From Paracoccaceae bacterium (GTDB lineage Bacteria; Pseudomonadota; Alphaproteobacteria; Rhodobacterales; Rhodobacteraceae), in contig JAPOVX010000017.1 of the NCBI GenBank assembly GCA_026707935.1, positions 1 through 64,000 on the forward strand: DNA of 64,000 nucleotides, in the 5' to 3' direction. The number at the start of each line of letters is the position of its first letter. Within the stretch, counting starts at the first letter, position 1. The position numbers and the translations under genes are program-made. The notes beneath the pieces are model-generated. The model had not been told where the DNA came from, made no database searches, and worked only from the letters and a program-made list of their open reading frames with translations. This document shows, piece after piece, positions 1 through 8,782 of this stretch.

Positions 1-398
1 TCCGTTCCGGGGTCGAGCGGAGCAATGCCCGCCTCAAGGACGAGTTCGGCGCCCGCCATGTGCGTGTTCGGGGACACGCGAAAGTTTGTTGCCATTTGAT
101 GTTCGGGGTGCTTGCGCTGACGGTTGACCAGTTGATGCGCCTCGTTGTGCCTCCCTGACGCGCCTCCCCGTCCTTCGGGACGGTTCCGGCGTCCTCGATC
201 ACCTCTGGAAACGCCCTGAAAAAGCCGGCGAACGGTCAAACCCGGCCTGCGCTCCGGTTATTTCGTCTGCTTTTCCCGCGAATCGGGAGGGAATGCCGAA
301 AATCCGGGGATTCCGGGGTTTTACGGTCGCGTGCAAGCCCACGCCGGATACCCGGCACTGTTCAGCGGCTGGTCAATTCGATAATTTTGCAAGAGGCT
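1..398 (+). mobile_element. right end of an insertion sequence (putative)
   Basis: The transposase tail is followed by about 240 bases without a gene. The sequence at about 366-398 reads on the complement as GAGCCTCTTGCAAAATTATC, which looks like an IS terminal inverted repeat. The matching left end lies outside the window, so the boundary is a guess. I see nothing else in 159-447. Confidence 0.4.
3..158 (+). CDS. transposase, C-terminal fragment (cut by window edge)
   Basis: The reading frame is open from the window edge to a TGA at 156-158. Its 51 residues include ERSNARLKDEFGARHVRVRG and end MRLVVPP, which resembles the C-terminal tail of DDE transposases of IS1182/IS5-like elements, where a conserved E-R-x-N-A-R-L-K-D motif carries the last catalytic Glu. 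The start lies outside the window, so completeness cannot be judged. Family assignment is from memory of the motif. Confidence 0.7.
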   Translation, partial: RSGVERSNARLKDEFGARHVRVRGHAKVCCHLMFGVLALTVDQLMRLVVPP

Positions 399-447
399 CT
401 ATTGGTAATATTTTTTACTTTTGATAATCTCCTGTCAAGCAGTGCAA

Positions 448-1041
448 ATGAAGGAGGTCGTGCTGCCTAGGAAAGCTGAAATCGACATTGCTGTGGGGCG
501 TTCCGTCAACCGGCTTCGGCTCGATCGCGGCATGACCGTCACGGCACTTGCGAAAGGAGCAGGACTTTCCGGCAGCATGATCAGCCGTCTGGAGAATGGG
601 CAAGTCTCAGCGTCGCTTGGCACACTAGCGGCGATTGCCGATGCTTTGTCGGTTCCGGTCATGGCATTGCTCGCGCAAACGGCTGGCAAGGCCGATGTCT
701 ATCACGTGAAGGCCGGCAAGGGGATTCAGGCGCACCGGATCACGGCAAACCACACCCATCAATACATGCTTCTCGGCAAACACAGCGGCCCAAGTGGCGA
801 TTTCGAGGCAGCCCGTGTCCGGATCAGCCGGGAAAACGCCGGTGAATTACCAAGGTATATCCACGACGGGTATGTCTTCCTGACAATGACATCCGGCAAG
901 GCACGCTACATTTGTGGTGGGTCAGAATTCGAACTCGCGCCAGGCGATACGTTGAGCTTCGACGCAATGCTCGAACACGGTGTTTCGGAAATCCTGAGCC
1001 GTGAAATCGAATTCATCACGGTGTTTTTCCGGCGGGACTGA
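448..1041 (+). CDS. XRE-family HTH regulator with C-terminal cupin domain
   Basis: A 197-residue DNA-binding regulator. Residues about 15-70 form an XRE helix-turn-helix (VNRLRLDRGMTVTALAKGAG, then LSGSMISRLENGQVSASLGT). The C-terminal half (about 110-195) is a cupin beta-barrel (LGKHSGPSGDFEAARVRIS, FELAPGDTLSFDAMLEHGVS), usually the small-ligand sensor in this family. I chose ATG 448; an upstream TTG at 421 is in frame. An AAGGAGG at 451-457 lies inside the ATG-started frame and could instead serve the GTG at 460. It stands alone between IS debris and a LysR remnant, so no target is evident. Confidence 0.85.
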   Translation: MKEVVLPRKAEIDIAVGRSVNRLRLDRGMTVTALAKGAGLSGSMISRLENGQVSASLGTLAAIADALSVPVMALLAQTAGKADVYHVKAGKGIQAHRITANHTHQYMLLGKHSGPSGDFEAARVRISRENAGELPRYIHDGYVFLTMTSGKARYICGGSEFELAPGDTLSFDAMLEHGVSEILSREIEFITVFFRRD

Positions 1042-1088
1042 TGACGACAGGGACTTGCATGCAGAGGCAAGTGCATCCGTCGGCTCCA

Positions 1089-1398
1089 ATGACAATCACG
1101 TCCGACAGATCGATGCCTTCCGCATGGTCATCTCGACCGAAACCGTGAAGCAGGCGGTATTGGGACTGGATCTCTCGAGGCCAGCGGTCAGCCGTGTCAT
1201 CGCAGACCTGGAGCGGGAAGTCGGTTTCAAGCTCTTCGACCGCTCCCGCAAGGTACATTCGTCCCAACAGAAGAAGCGCGTTTGCATGTGCAGGTGCGTC
1301 AGACCGTTGGCGGCATAGAGCGAATCCAGAGGGCTGCTCAACGCATCGTCGTATTCGGACATGCCCGGTTGCTATTGCGCAGTTCCCACACATGTTAA
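1089..1398 (+). pseudogene. LysR-family regulator remnant (frameshifted, truncated)
   Basis: The stretch RQIDAFRMVISTETVKQAVL through AVSRVIADLEREVGFKLFDR, at about 1100-1245, is a recognisable LysR winged-helix N-terminus. The frame then runs into nonsense; the expected linker helix (LHVQVRQTVGGIERIQRAAQ) continues in another frame from about 1280 to a TAA at 1396-1398. An ATG at 1089 would fit the gene start but needs a further frameshift. The effector-binding domain is absent. Clearly non-functional. Confidence 0.7.
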
Positions 1399-1869
1399 AC
1401 TCCGAATTCGGACATAACCGGCGGAAGTTCCGTCTTCGACGGGCGGAACCTTGTGATACTCAGGATACCGAACCGGGACGGGTACCATGGAAGCGGGAAA
1501 TGTCGATGCTGTTCGATGCGACATTCGGGACTGAAGAGATTGTCCAGATTCTCGACCGGATGCAGCTCAACTGCGCGTGCCCTTATTCGAATTCCCGGCG
1601 GCGCTGGCCGTCAATGCGTTCGGTTTCTTTCTTCGCCGGCACGATGCAAACATCGACGGCAGCGACGGCTGCCATATAGGTCAATGCGTGGCGTGCTCCG
1701 CCGATGTGGTGACTTTTCTTTTGTGGCGATGGCAGGGGCGCTACAGTTGCGGTCCGTGACCCGGGTGCAGCCTGTCGGAAATCCCGCTTTTGAACAATCC
1801 GGGCGGCAACCGATAGACAGCCGGTGAAGTTGAACGAACATTGTCGGGACAAAGAGAAGTGGTGCCGTC
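1399..1869. other. no gene recognised (about 470 bases)
   Basis: Several overlapping open frames run through here in both directions, but none has a recognisable motif, a ribosome binding site or a consistent direction. Probably decayed coding DNA between the LysR remnant and the antitoxin gene. Confidence 0.5.
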
Positions 1870-2241
1870 GTGTTGAACTTCAGCGATATCTCAAAGTCCC
1901 CGGATGAGAGAGCGACCGATAACATCGAGATGCGGATTAAGCCGAGCGACAAAATGCGCATGTCACGGGCGGCAGAACTGAGCGGCGTCAAGCTCACGAC
2001 CTTCCTCCGTGCATCGGCGGCCAGGGAGGCCGAACGCATACTGCGCGAGCATCAGGTCACGACACTTTCGGAGCGCGACAGGCAGGCGCTGTTGGAGGCA
2101 CTGGACAATTCACCACCGCCGACGCAGGCAGCCCGTGATGCGGTTCGCGACTACCGGTCCCGGATCGCCAATGACCGTTCACGACGTAAGTCAGAGCGTC
2201 CCCCGAATCGTCATCGAAACATTCGATCCCGGCAGGTATGA
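1870..2241 (+). CDS. TacA/DUF1778-type ribbon-helix-helix antitoxin
   Basis: A 123-residue protein starting at a GTG. Residues about 20-85 fit the DUF1778/TacA antitoxin pattern: an N-terminal ribbon-helix-helix (IEMRIKPSDKMRMSRAAELS, FLRASAAREAERIL) then the helix with LSERDRQALLEALDNSPPPT that normally binds the GNAT toxin. Such antitoxins are usually nearer 90-100 residues. Here the tail runs on as basic, low-complexity sequence and overlaps the toxin reading frame by 71 bases, suggesting the original stop was lost. The partner toxin is broken, so this is probably an orphan antitoxin. Confidence 0.8.
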   Translation: MLNFSDISKSPDERATDNIEMRIKPSDKMRMSRAAELSGVKLTTFLRASAAREAERILREHQVTTLSERDRQALLEALDNSPPPTQAARDAVRDYRSRIANDRSRRKSERPPNRHRNIRSRQV

Positions 2242-2540
2242 CTGGTCGGGCTTTTCCTGCGGAACCGATCGCCGATCGCCTCAACAAATTTCTGAGGCTC
2301 AGCGCCGGGAAACACCAAAAGGACAACGTTACGCGGGTATTTGTCGCGGTGGCCGAAGGATCGTCGGAAGTTCTCGGTTACTATGCGCTGAACGCTCATT
2401 CCGTGGCGACAGAGGAGTTCGGAGAGGACAGCCCCAAGCGAGCGCCCAGAACCGGTAGCATTCCGGCGCTTTATCTCTCGATGATAGAGGTGGACGGACG
2501 GCGTCAGGGCAAGGAGCACTGGACCGGATTTGCAAACGGT
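2171..2540 (+). pseudogene. TacT-like GNAT acetyltransferase toxin, frameshifted
   Basis: The first frame, from ATG 2171, gives ETFDPGRYDWSGFSCG, the usual N-terminus of TacT-type toxins. After a frameshift near 2255-2265 homology continues in another frame as RLNKFLRLSAGKHQKDNVTR, VFVAVAEGSSEVLGYYALNA and PALYLSMIEVDGRRQGKE. The acetyl-CoA loop expected after RRQG (Q-G-x-G) is missing and the frame stops at 2540. These toxins acetylate aminoacyl-tRNA; this copy cannot be made as one protein. It follows the antitoxin directly, as in intact tacAT operons. Confidence 0.75.
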
Positions 2541-2544
2541 TGAG

Positions 2545-3133
2545 AGACGGCAGGATCGGGCGGCGATTGGCGTCAGCTGCGCGGACAATGAATGCGACAA
2601 CGGTGCGCTGGTGGTGCTTGCTGAAAGGAAACTCGATGTGCCCGCGGCCGCGTGGGCCAGGAAACGTTTCCGAAACGAGGCGCCGCGCCGCCTGAGGGAT
2701 CTGTGGTTGGTTTCGGGACGTGGAACGAGGCTGTGTTCGACTCGCTGTCGCCAGAATTTGCGGACTGTCTGAGATGACTCGGGCTGTGGTTCGACTTTCC
2801 CAGGCAATTCCGGCATGAGCTCAAACATCATGTTTCGCCCTACGTGCGTGGAAACGTGGTTCCGGAAAGGGAGTTGCCGGAATACGGTAGGATGCGCGAA
2901 CGGATCGCTTGGTCAGAGTGCACCTTGCCGATCTGCACAGGTGCCACGTCATTCCCTTCGATGCGTCACTTTCCTTTTGCGCCGTTCTGGTTTGGTCGCG
3001 GGGACAACCGCTTTCGGTGGCTGCGGAGGATTTCCTCTCAGTCGCGCGGACACGCCCATCCCGCGCCAAAGGCATGGCAAACGACCCATTTCGGCTTATA
3101 GTCGATTAACAAAACATTGACGGGAGCAATGGA
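2545..3133. other. no gene recognised (about 590 bases)
   Basis: Open frames here overlap in all directions and none has a recognisable family motif. The stretch lies between the broken toxin and the P450 gene and presumably includes the P450 promoter near its right end. Confidence 0.5.
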
Positions 3134-4342
3134 ATGCCGGGTATCTCGGATCTTCCCATCATCGACTACAGCGATCCCGACTATCAATCCGAGCCCTTCC
3201 GGTGGCTTGCCGAGAAAGCCAGACAATTCCCCATGGCCCGCAGCGAACGGGGCGTCGAGATCCTGGAATTCCAGATGTGCCGGCGGTTCCTCGTCGATCG
3301 CTCGTTTGGCACGGACCACGGCAATCTCGTCGAGAAGATGGAGCTGCCACCCGGTCGTGCGCTCGATTTCAAACGGCGAATGATCCTGACACAGAACCGG
3401 GGCGAGACACGCAAGAGGCTGCGCGGCATCCTGACCAACCTGATCGGTCCAGCTTACGCCAGGGCCATGCGCCGTGACATTTCCGGCGTCGTTTCAGACC
3501 TCCTGAAAGGTCTGCCGGACGATGTGCTCGACCTGAAATACGGATTAACCGACCTGGTGCCTGCAGGCGTCTACTGCACCTGGGTCGACACGCCCCTCGG
3601 CGACGCCCGGTTTGTCGCGGACAGGTCCGAGGACGTACTGGCGATCTTCAGGCGCGACCCTGACCTTACGCCGAGCATTGTCGATGCCTATGACCAGCTC
3701 TTTGGCTACGTGAAGGCCCAACTTGCGAGGCGGCGCGAGAACATGGGCGACGATTTTCTTTCGAGGCTCATCCGCGTCCGCGAAGCCGGGAACCTGAGCG
3801 AAGACGAGCTCGAGGACTTTGCCGTCATGCTGATCGAGGCGAGCACCGATAACACGTCCAACCAGATTTCCATCGCCGTCGACCGCCTAACCGCGATGCC
3901 GGACGTCTGGAAGGAAATCGGGCGCGACGCATCGCTTGCATCCGCGGCAATCCGTGAATGCATGCGCCTTTGGCCGCGATCGATCTCGACTTCACGAACG
4001 GCGCTGACCGACACGGAAATAGACGGGGTCAGCATTCCGGCGAACACGTCGGTGTTCGCCAGCTTCGGCGCCGCGCATCGACAGGCGGACAAATTCAGCG
4101 ACCCGCACCGATTCGACCTGACACGTCCGGTCCAGCCGCCACATTTGAACTTTGGTGGGGGTGCGTTTTCCTGCCTCGGCCAGTTCGTCGCGACAATCGA
4201 GGTCGAGGAAGCCGTATCGCAACTCGCCCGGCGCTATCCGAACCTCTCGATGCGCCGTGTCGAACGGGAGTTTACGGCGATGTTCCAGACAATCACGGTC
4301 ATTGAAGCGGATCTGCGCGGGCACGCCGCTGCCATGGTCTAG
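3134..4342 (+). CDS. cytochrome P450
   Basis: A 402-residue soluble bacterial class I-type P450. The heme loop is FGGGAFSCLG with axial Cys347. The K-helix ExxR is E275-R278 (RECMRLWPR). The I-helix oxygen-activation region is EASTDNTS at about 235-242, in place of the usual A/G-G-x-D/E-T-T. The heme loop has Phe at the position usually His or Arg that pairs with a heme propionate. Length matches the family. Electron partners (ferredoxin and reductase) are not adjacent and the substrate is unknown. The start at ATG 3134 has GGGAG nine bases upstream; a competing ATG at 3129 is out of frame. The stop overlaps the convergent permease gene by 4 bases. Confidence 0.93.
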   Translation: MPGISDLPIIDYSDPDYQSEPFRWLAEKARQFPMARSERGVEILEFQMCRRFLVDRSFGTDHGNLVEKMELPPGRALDFKRRMILTQNRGETRKRLRGILTNLIGPAYARAMRRDISGVVSDLLKGLPDDVLDLKYGLTDLVPAGVYCTWVDTPLGDARFVADRSEDVLAIFRRDPDLTPSIVDAYDQLFGYVKAQLARRRENMGDDFLSRLIRVREAGNLSEDELEDFAVMLIEASTDNTSNQISIAVDRLTAMPDVWKEIGRDASLASAAIRECMRLWPRSISTSRTALTDTEIDGVSIPANTSVFASFGAAHRQADKFSDPHRFDLTRPVQPPHLNFGGGAFSCLGQFVATIEVEEAVSQLARRYPNLSMRRVEREFTAMFQTITVIEADLRGHAAAMV

Positions 4343-5202
4343 GCCTGCCCGACCCGCCTGCGCTCCAGGCGTGAAAACAGCCGGCTCAACCCGAAGCAAA
4401 CGATAAAGTAGAAAGCCGCGGTCGTAATCCAGGCCTCGAAGATCATGCGCGACGAGGCGACCATCTCGACAGTCTTGTATGTCAGTTCCTGTACCGAGAT
4501 CAGCGAGATAATCGAGCTGTCCTTGATGAGGGAAATGAACTGGTTGGCCAAGGGCGGAACGACCCTCTTCATCGCCTGAGGCAGCACGATGTACCACAAT
4601 TCCTGGAATCGGTTCATGCCGATGGACCGGGCTGCTTCCCGCTGACCTTTCGAAATGGACTGGATTCCTGCCCGAACGATCTCCCCGACAAACGCACTCT
4701 CGAACAACGCGAGCACGATCACGCCGGAAATGATCGAGGGAAAGCGGCGCATGTCGCCGAAGAACAATTCCCAGAGCCAGATATCGTCCTGCCGGGCGAT
4801 GCCACGGGACCACCTCGCAAGGTCAAGTGCATCGATCAGCTGCTGCGACAGGAAAAAGAAAAAGATGAAGACGACGACAACCGGCGGGATGTTGCGCAGG
4901 AGTTCCAGGTAGGTCCGCGCCAGCATCCGTATCGTCAGGTTTTTCGAACATCGCGCGACACCGAGAATGGTGCCGAAGATCAGGGCCAGGATGCTCGCGT
5001 AAATGCTGATGCGTATCGTAGCCGCAAGGCCCTGGAGCAGGATATTGGCAAAATACTCTTCACGTCCGGTGTGATAGCCGACGATGTAGCTCGGGATCAG
5101 TTCCCAGCGCCACTTGTAGTTGAGCGTTCCTTCGATGGTGACCCAGATATACCCGAAAAAGACGAAGAGAATCGCCAGCAGGAGGTAGTCAGGCCACCTC
5201 AT
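4339..5202 (-). CDS. polar amino-acid ABC transporter permease (HisM/GlnP type)
   Basis: A 287-residue inner-membrane permease with several hydrophobic helices. The EAA loop that contacts the ATPase is at about residues 186-210 (GQREAARSIGMNRFQELWYI). It is the last gene of the operon ATPase (7740) - permease (6995) - binding protein (6112) - this permease. With the other permease it should form the heterodimeric channel. It is separated from the binding-protein gene by 76 bases containing a perfect 10-bp hairpin. Its end overlaps the P450 stop from the opposite strand. Confidence 0.92.
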   Translation of the reverse strand: MRWPDYLLLAILFVFFGYIWVTIEGTLNYKWRWELIPSYIVGYHTGREEYFANILLQGLAATIRISIYASILALIFGTILGVARCSKNLTIRMLARTYLELLRNIPPVVVVFIFFFFLSQQLIDALDLARWSRGIARQDDIWLWELFFGDMRRFPSIISGVIVLALFESAFVGEIVRAGIQSISKGQREAARSIGMNRFQELWYIVLPQAMKRVVPPLANQFISLIKDSSIISLISVQELTYKTVEMVASSRMIFEAWITTAAFYFIVCFGLSRLFSRLERRRVGQA

Positions 5203-5238
5203 CTTTTTGATGAATGTGCGCAGTTGTCAGCACCCCTT

Positions 5239-5264
5239 GGCCCGGAAACCACTGTTTCCGGGCC
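5239..5264 (-). terminator. intercistronic hairpin after the amino-acid binding-protein gene
   Basis: GGCCCGGAAA (5239-5248) and TTTCCGGGCC (5255-5264) form a perfect 10-bp stem with a 6-base loop. It has no T-run and lies inside an operon, so it is more likely a partial terminator or a 3' mRNA-stabilising structure raising binding-protein levels over the downstream permease. Confidence 0.75.
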
Positions 5265-5278
5265 TTGGTGTCATTGGC

Positions 5279-6112
5279 TTATTGGGCGACTTGGTCAGCC
5301 CATTCCTCGGTCGCGAACCAGTAGTTGTGTCGTGATTCGAGCCAACCGCTCCGCCACTGCTGTGCGATCCAGTTGTTGAAGTAGTTGATGGCGTCCGGAT
5401 CACCCTTGCGAAGCGCAAAAGCCTCGCCACGCGGATCATAGAGTTCGCCCTCCATGACCATCAGCGTTTCGGGGTTCCTGCCCGCCTCGCGGTTTGGCGT
5501 CGGCTGCGCCGCCATCGTCGCGTGGGCGTTGCCGTTCAGGACTTCCTGGGTCGAGGCGCCGTCCTCGTCAAAGAGCAAAAGCTGCGCTTGCGGGAACTTC
5601 TCGGCAACCACGACGGCCGGGGTTGCCCCCCGCCGCGTTGCGAAGATCACGTCCGGCGAGTTCAGGTCCTCGATGCCCATGCCGGCGGTCAGCTCCTTGT
5701 TCGCGAGGATCGCGAGTCCCGAATAGGCGTACGGATCGGTGAAATTCACCGTGAGATTCCGCTGTGCCGTCACCGACATACCAGAGATGATGACATCGAA
5801 GTTGCCTGCAACGAGCGCCGGGATTATTCCGTCCCAGGACGTCGGCACGAACTCCACTTCGACGCCCATGTCATCGGCAAGCTTGCGCCCGACATCGAGT
5901 TCGTAGCCGATGAGTTCGCCATTCTTGTCGCGCATCGACCAGGGCACGAACAGCGAAAGTCCGATCCGGATCACGCCGTCCTGCTTGATCTGTTCGATCA
6001 CGCTTTCGGAAGACAACGCTTGCGTTGCCTGCTGCGCTGCCGCAGGCAACGCAAGGCCCGCCGCCGCGGTTGCGGCCAGGGCATATCCGAGCATTCTGCG
6101 CGTAAGTTTCAT
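5279..6112 (-). CDS. polar amino-acid ABC transporter substrate-binding protein
   Basis: A periplasmic binding protein of the SBP_bac_3 family, 277 residues. A typical Sec signal peptide opens it (MKLTRRMLGYALAATAAAGL, cleavage after about residue 26 at ALPAAAQ-Q). Family motifs follow: LSLFVPWSMRDKNGELIGYE, LDVGRKLADDMGVEVEFVPT and VSGMSVTAQR-like text (ISGMSVTAQRNLTVNFTDPY). I start at ATG 6112 because the signal peptide begins there and GAGGAAACCAA precedes it; the open frame extends to 6163. It lies between the two permease genes. The amino acid carried cannot be read from sequence. Confidence 0.93.
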   Translation of the reverse strand: MKLTRRMLGYALAATAAAGLALPAAAQQATQALSSESVIEQIKQDGVIRIGLSLFVPWSMRDKNGELIGYELDVGRKLADDMGVEVEFVPTSWDGIIPALVAGNFDVIISGMSVTAQRNLTVNFTDPYAYSGLAILANKELTAGMGIEDLNSPDVIFATRRGATPAVVVAEKFPQAQLLLFDEDGASTQEVLNGNAHATMAAQPTPNREAGRNPETLMVMEGELYDPRGEAFALRKGDPDAINYFNNWIAQQWRSGWLESRHNYWFATEEWADQVAQ

Positions 6113-6152
6113 TTGGTTTCCTCCTTGTTGTTGGAACAGGTTCCTCGTTTGG

Positions 6153-6995
6153 TCATTGATCAACGGCGTATCTTTTTTCGAGGAACGACACGCCGACCGA
6201 CAAAATCAGGGTCACCACCATATAGACAATCGCGACGGTGAACCAGATTTCGAAGCTCATGTATGTATCTGCGATGATGTTGCGCCCGATGGTTGTCAAC
6301 TCTGCAACGGCAATGACGCTCACGATTGCAGACGACTTGATGAGATGCACCATTTCGCCCGTCATGGGTGGCAACATGAAGCGGATGGATTGCGGCAATA
6401 TGATGTATCGGTAGGCTTGCCCGGTGGACATCCCGATGGACTTCGCCGCTTCCCATTGTCCGATGGAGACGGCATTTATTCCGGCCCGAAAAATCTCCGA
6501 GATCAACGCGGAATGAAAGACTGCGAGCGTCAGGATACTGGCGAAGTAGCGGTCAAACTTAAATATCGGTCCGAGCACGTAGTAGAAGAGGTAAAGCAGC
6601 ACCAGAAGCGGGATGTTGCGGATCAACTCCAGGAAGCCCACGGCGACGGCGGTACCCACGACGAGGCCGGATAGGCGCAGCAGCGCAACGATGAGCCCGA
6701 GAAACGTGGCAAGCGCGAAAGACAGAATGCAAAGCTCGATGGTGGCCGCAAGACCGACCATGATCTCTCCCCACTGAAATCCATCGTCCGTGAAGCTGTA
6801 AAGGTATTGAGGTACGCGGTACCATTGCCAGTTGTAGCCCATGTTTTGGGCACCGGTGAACGACCCGTAGACGATCAACCCGACAACGATGACGTAGATC
6901 GCAACGGCGACCGGTACCGAATTCAGCAGCTGTTGATGCAGCGGAGGTTTCGGGATCGAATTAACGCCGGGGCTGGCCGTTTCGCTCAGCACCAT
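6153..6995 (-). CDS. polar amino-acid ABC transporter permease (HisQ type)
   Basis: A 280-residue inner-membrane permease with an EAA loop (GQWEAAKSIGMSTGQAYRYI). It pairs with the permease at 4339-5202. The start at ATG 6995 (MVLSETASPGVN) is two bases downstream of the ATPase stop codon, typical of a coupled operon. A longer frame to 7145 only overlaps the ATPase gene. Confidence 0.92.
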   Translation of the reverse strand: MVLSETASPGVNSIPKPPLHQQLLNSVPVAVAIYVIVVGLIVYGSFTGAQNMGYNWQWYRVPQYLYSFTDDGFQWGEIMVGLAATIELCILSFALATFLGLIVALLRLSGLVVGTAVAVGFLELIRNIPLLVLLYLFYYVLGPIFKFDRYFASILTLAVFHSALISEIFRAGINAVSIGQWEAAKSIGMSTGQAYRYIILPQSIRFMLPPMTGEMVHLIKSSAIVSVIAVAELTTIGRNIIADTYMSFEIWFTVAIVYMVVTLILSVGVSFLEKRYAVDQ

Positions 6996-6996
6996 C

Positions 6997-7740
6997 TCAG
7001 TGCTCCAGGATCTGTGCCAGGAACATCCGGCAGCGGTCGCTTGTTGGTGCGGTGAAGAACTTCTCGGGCGGAGCAACTTCGACGATCCGTCCCTCCTCCA
7101 TGAACACCATGGTATCGGCCACCTTGCGTGCGAAACCCATTTCATGGGTTACGACCACCATGGTCATGCCGGTTGCGGCAAGTTCAACCATGACGTCGAG
7201 AACTTCATTGATCATCTCCGGATCAAGCGCGGATGTCGGTTCATCAAACAGCATGATCCGGGTTTCCATGCAAAGTGACCGGGCGATTGCGACTCGCTGT
7301 TGCTGGCCACCGGAGAGCTGGGCAGGGTACTTCTCCGCCTGCTCCGGAATATGGACCCGGTCCAGGTAATTTCGCGCTGTTTCTTCGGCCTGATCCCGCG
7401 GAATCTTGCGGACCTTCATCGGTCCGATCATGAGGTTTTCCAGCACGGTCAGATGCGGAAACAGATTGAACTGCTGGAAGACCATGCCGACTTCCTGCCG
7501 CAGCTTCCGGATGTCCTTCGACCCTTCGAAGACCTCGATTCCGTCGATTTTCAGCGAACCGGAACTGTGATTCTCCAGCGCGTTGAAACATCGGATGAGC
7601 GTCGACTTTCCGGATCCCGACGGCCCGCAGACAACGACGCGTTCACCCTGGTGGACTGTAATGCTGACGTCCTTGAGCGCCTGGAACGCCCCGTAGAACT
7701 TGTCGAGGTTGCGAACTTCGATTATCGGTTGGCGATTCAA
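6997..7740 (-). CDS. polar amino-acid ABC transporter ATP-binding protein (GlnQ type)
   Basis: A 247-residue ATPase with Walker A GPSGSGKST (about 39-47), Q-loop VFQQFNLFPH, signature LSGGQQQRVAIARSL, Walker B IMLFDEPTSALDPE and H-loop VVTHEMGFAR. Length and motifs match the GlnQ/HisP family. It is the first gene of the operon. The upstream DNA is a gene-poor kilobase that presumably carries the promoter. Confidence 0.95.
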   Translation of the reverse strand: MNRQPIIEVRNLDKFYGAFQALKDVSITVHQGERVVVCGPSGSGKSTLIRCFNALENHSSGSLKIDGIEVFEGSKDIRKLRQEVGMVFQQFNLFPHLTVLENLMIGPMKVRKIPRDQAEETARNYLDRVHIPEQAEKYPAQLSGGQQQRVAIARSLCMETRIMLFDEPTSALDPEMINEVLDVMVELAATGMTMVVVTHEMGFARKVADTMVFMEEGRIVEVAPPEKFFTAPTSDRCRMFLAQILEH

Positions 7741-8134
7741 GCGTCCCGCCCTTTCACGGCAGTGGGCGAGCCTAACGGTGAACCAGTGCAGATAAGGCCG
7801 CCAACCGGCAACGGATTTCTTCTGCGCTCATTGTGATCAACCGCTCTCCTGCCTTGGAATATCCTCGATCGCATGACCTTGCGGCGCATTGTGAGTGGTA
7901 TTCGGTCCGGCCATTGGCAGCGACAGCGCAAAATCAAGCGATCCCCTATTCTTGCATTCGGGTCAATGAATTTATTAGTAGTATTGCATGAAGGTGGGCG
8001 CAAGGCAAGGATTACAGGTGCCCGGACATCGCCTGCGGCAACATTTGGAGGAGGCGCGATGTCGGCATGGACCAAGAAAACTCCCGTCGAGAACACCGAC
8101 GAAGCGCTTTCGGAGGCCTTGAGCGTTGCACGGT
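7741..8134. other. no gene recognised (about 390 bases)
   Basis: Upstream region of the amino-acid transporter operon, with a local AT-rich part near 7955-7990 (TTTATTAGTAGTATTGC). A 273-codon minus-strand frame crosses it but has no continuous family pattern and overlaps the transporter start region. A possible continuation of the aminotransferase remnant to its right is too decayed to call. Confidence 0.45.
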
Positions 8135-8320
8135 TGTCTTGCCTTGATGACCGCGAAAACCTTGGGGCGGCCATGGCCAATTTGATGAACCGAATTGCGG
8201 GGAAATCCATGCATCTTTGGCCGCCCTTGCCTGCAATCATGATTCCCTCCGCCTTGGCGATGGTCAATTCGCAAGGGGTCGACAGGCTCTGGTGCGGTAC
8301 CACTCTGGAATACTGATCCA
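8135..8320 (-). pseudogene. class III aminotransferase N-terminal remnant
   Basis: On the minus strand one frame reads HQSLSTPCELTIAKAEGIM then GKGGQRCMDFP. A neighbouring frame takes over as NSVHQIGHGRPKVFAVIKA. Together these match the start of class III PLP aminotransferases (AEGI...DG.RYMDF..N.VHQ.GHGHP.VI.AIK). The rest of the enzyme, including the PLP lysine, is not recognisable. It lies on the same strand as and just after the AEP transporter operon, where PbfA-type lyases or aminotransferases of this fold can occur. The link is inference. Confidence 0.55.
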
Positions 8321-8782
8321 GGAGCGGTGCCGAACCTGGTCCGATTGACGTCTTCAACCAGGCTTTTTTTCGTGGCCGATGTATTGGATTAACCCATGGT
8401 GCGGACAAATTGTGCTGCCAATGAATCTTTCCAACACGGGCAAGGCGCCAACCAGAGGCCCCTTGCGGTTGCCGGTGAATCATCACCCGCGTAGTTGGCC
8501 GCCGAGGCAAAGTCGCGCCAAGAAATCGAAACCCTTCCCGGATACTGAATACATGCACTTTCCGCGTTCCCGCATGTCGGTGGGCGTTTCGTTCGATGCA
8601 CCGACACTGCAGTTCTCCGTACTTCGTGCACCTGCGACAGGTCCGCCCGCACTCGCGACAGCCAAACGAAACTTCTTGTGCCGAACCCGAAACCGGTGCC
8701 CCCTCTCATCGTTACGTATTCGTCGTCAGTTTCCAGGAACAAGGAAAGCGCGGTCAAATTGACCTCCCGCCTTGATTCCCAC
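8321..8782. other. no gene recognised (about 460 bases)
   Basis: Between the aminotransferase remnant and the 3' end of the AEP permease gene. Open frames overlap on both strands with no recognisable motif. Probably decayed sequence. Confidence 0.5.

Noticed and set aside
7737..8558. 273-codon minus-strand frame upstream of the amino-acid ATPase
   Set aside because: Only a short part resembles an aminotransferase and that homology leaves the frame, so it is not one gene.
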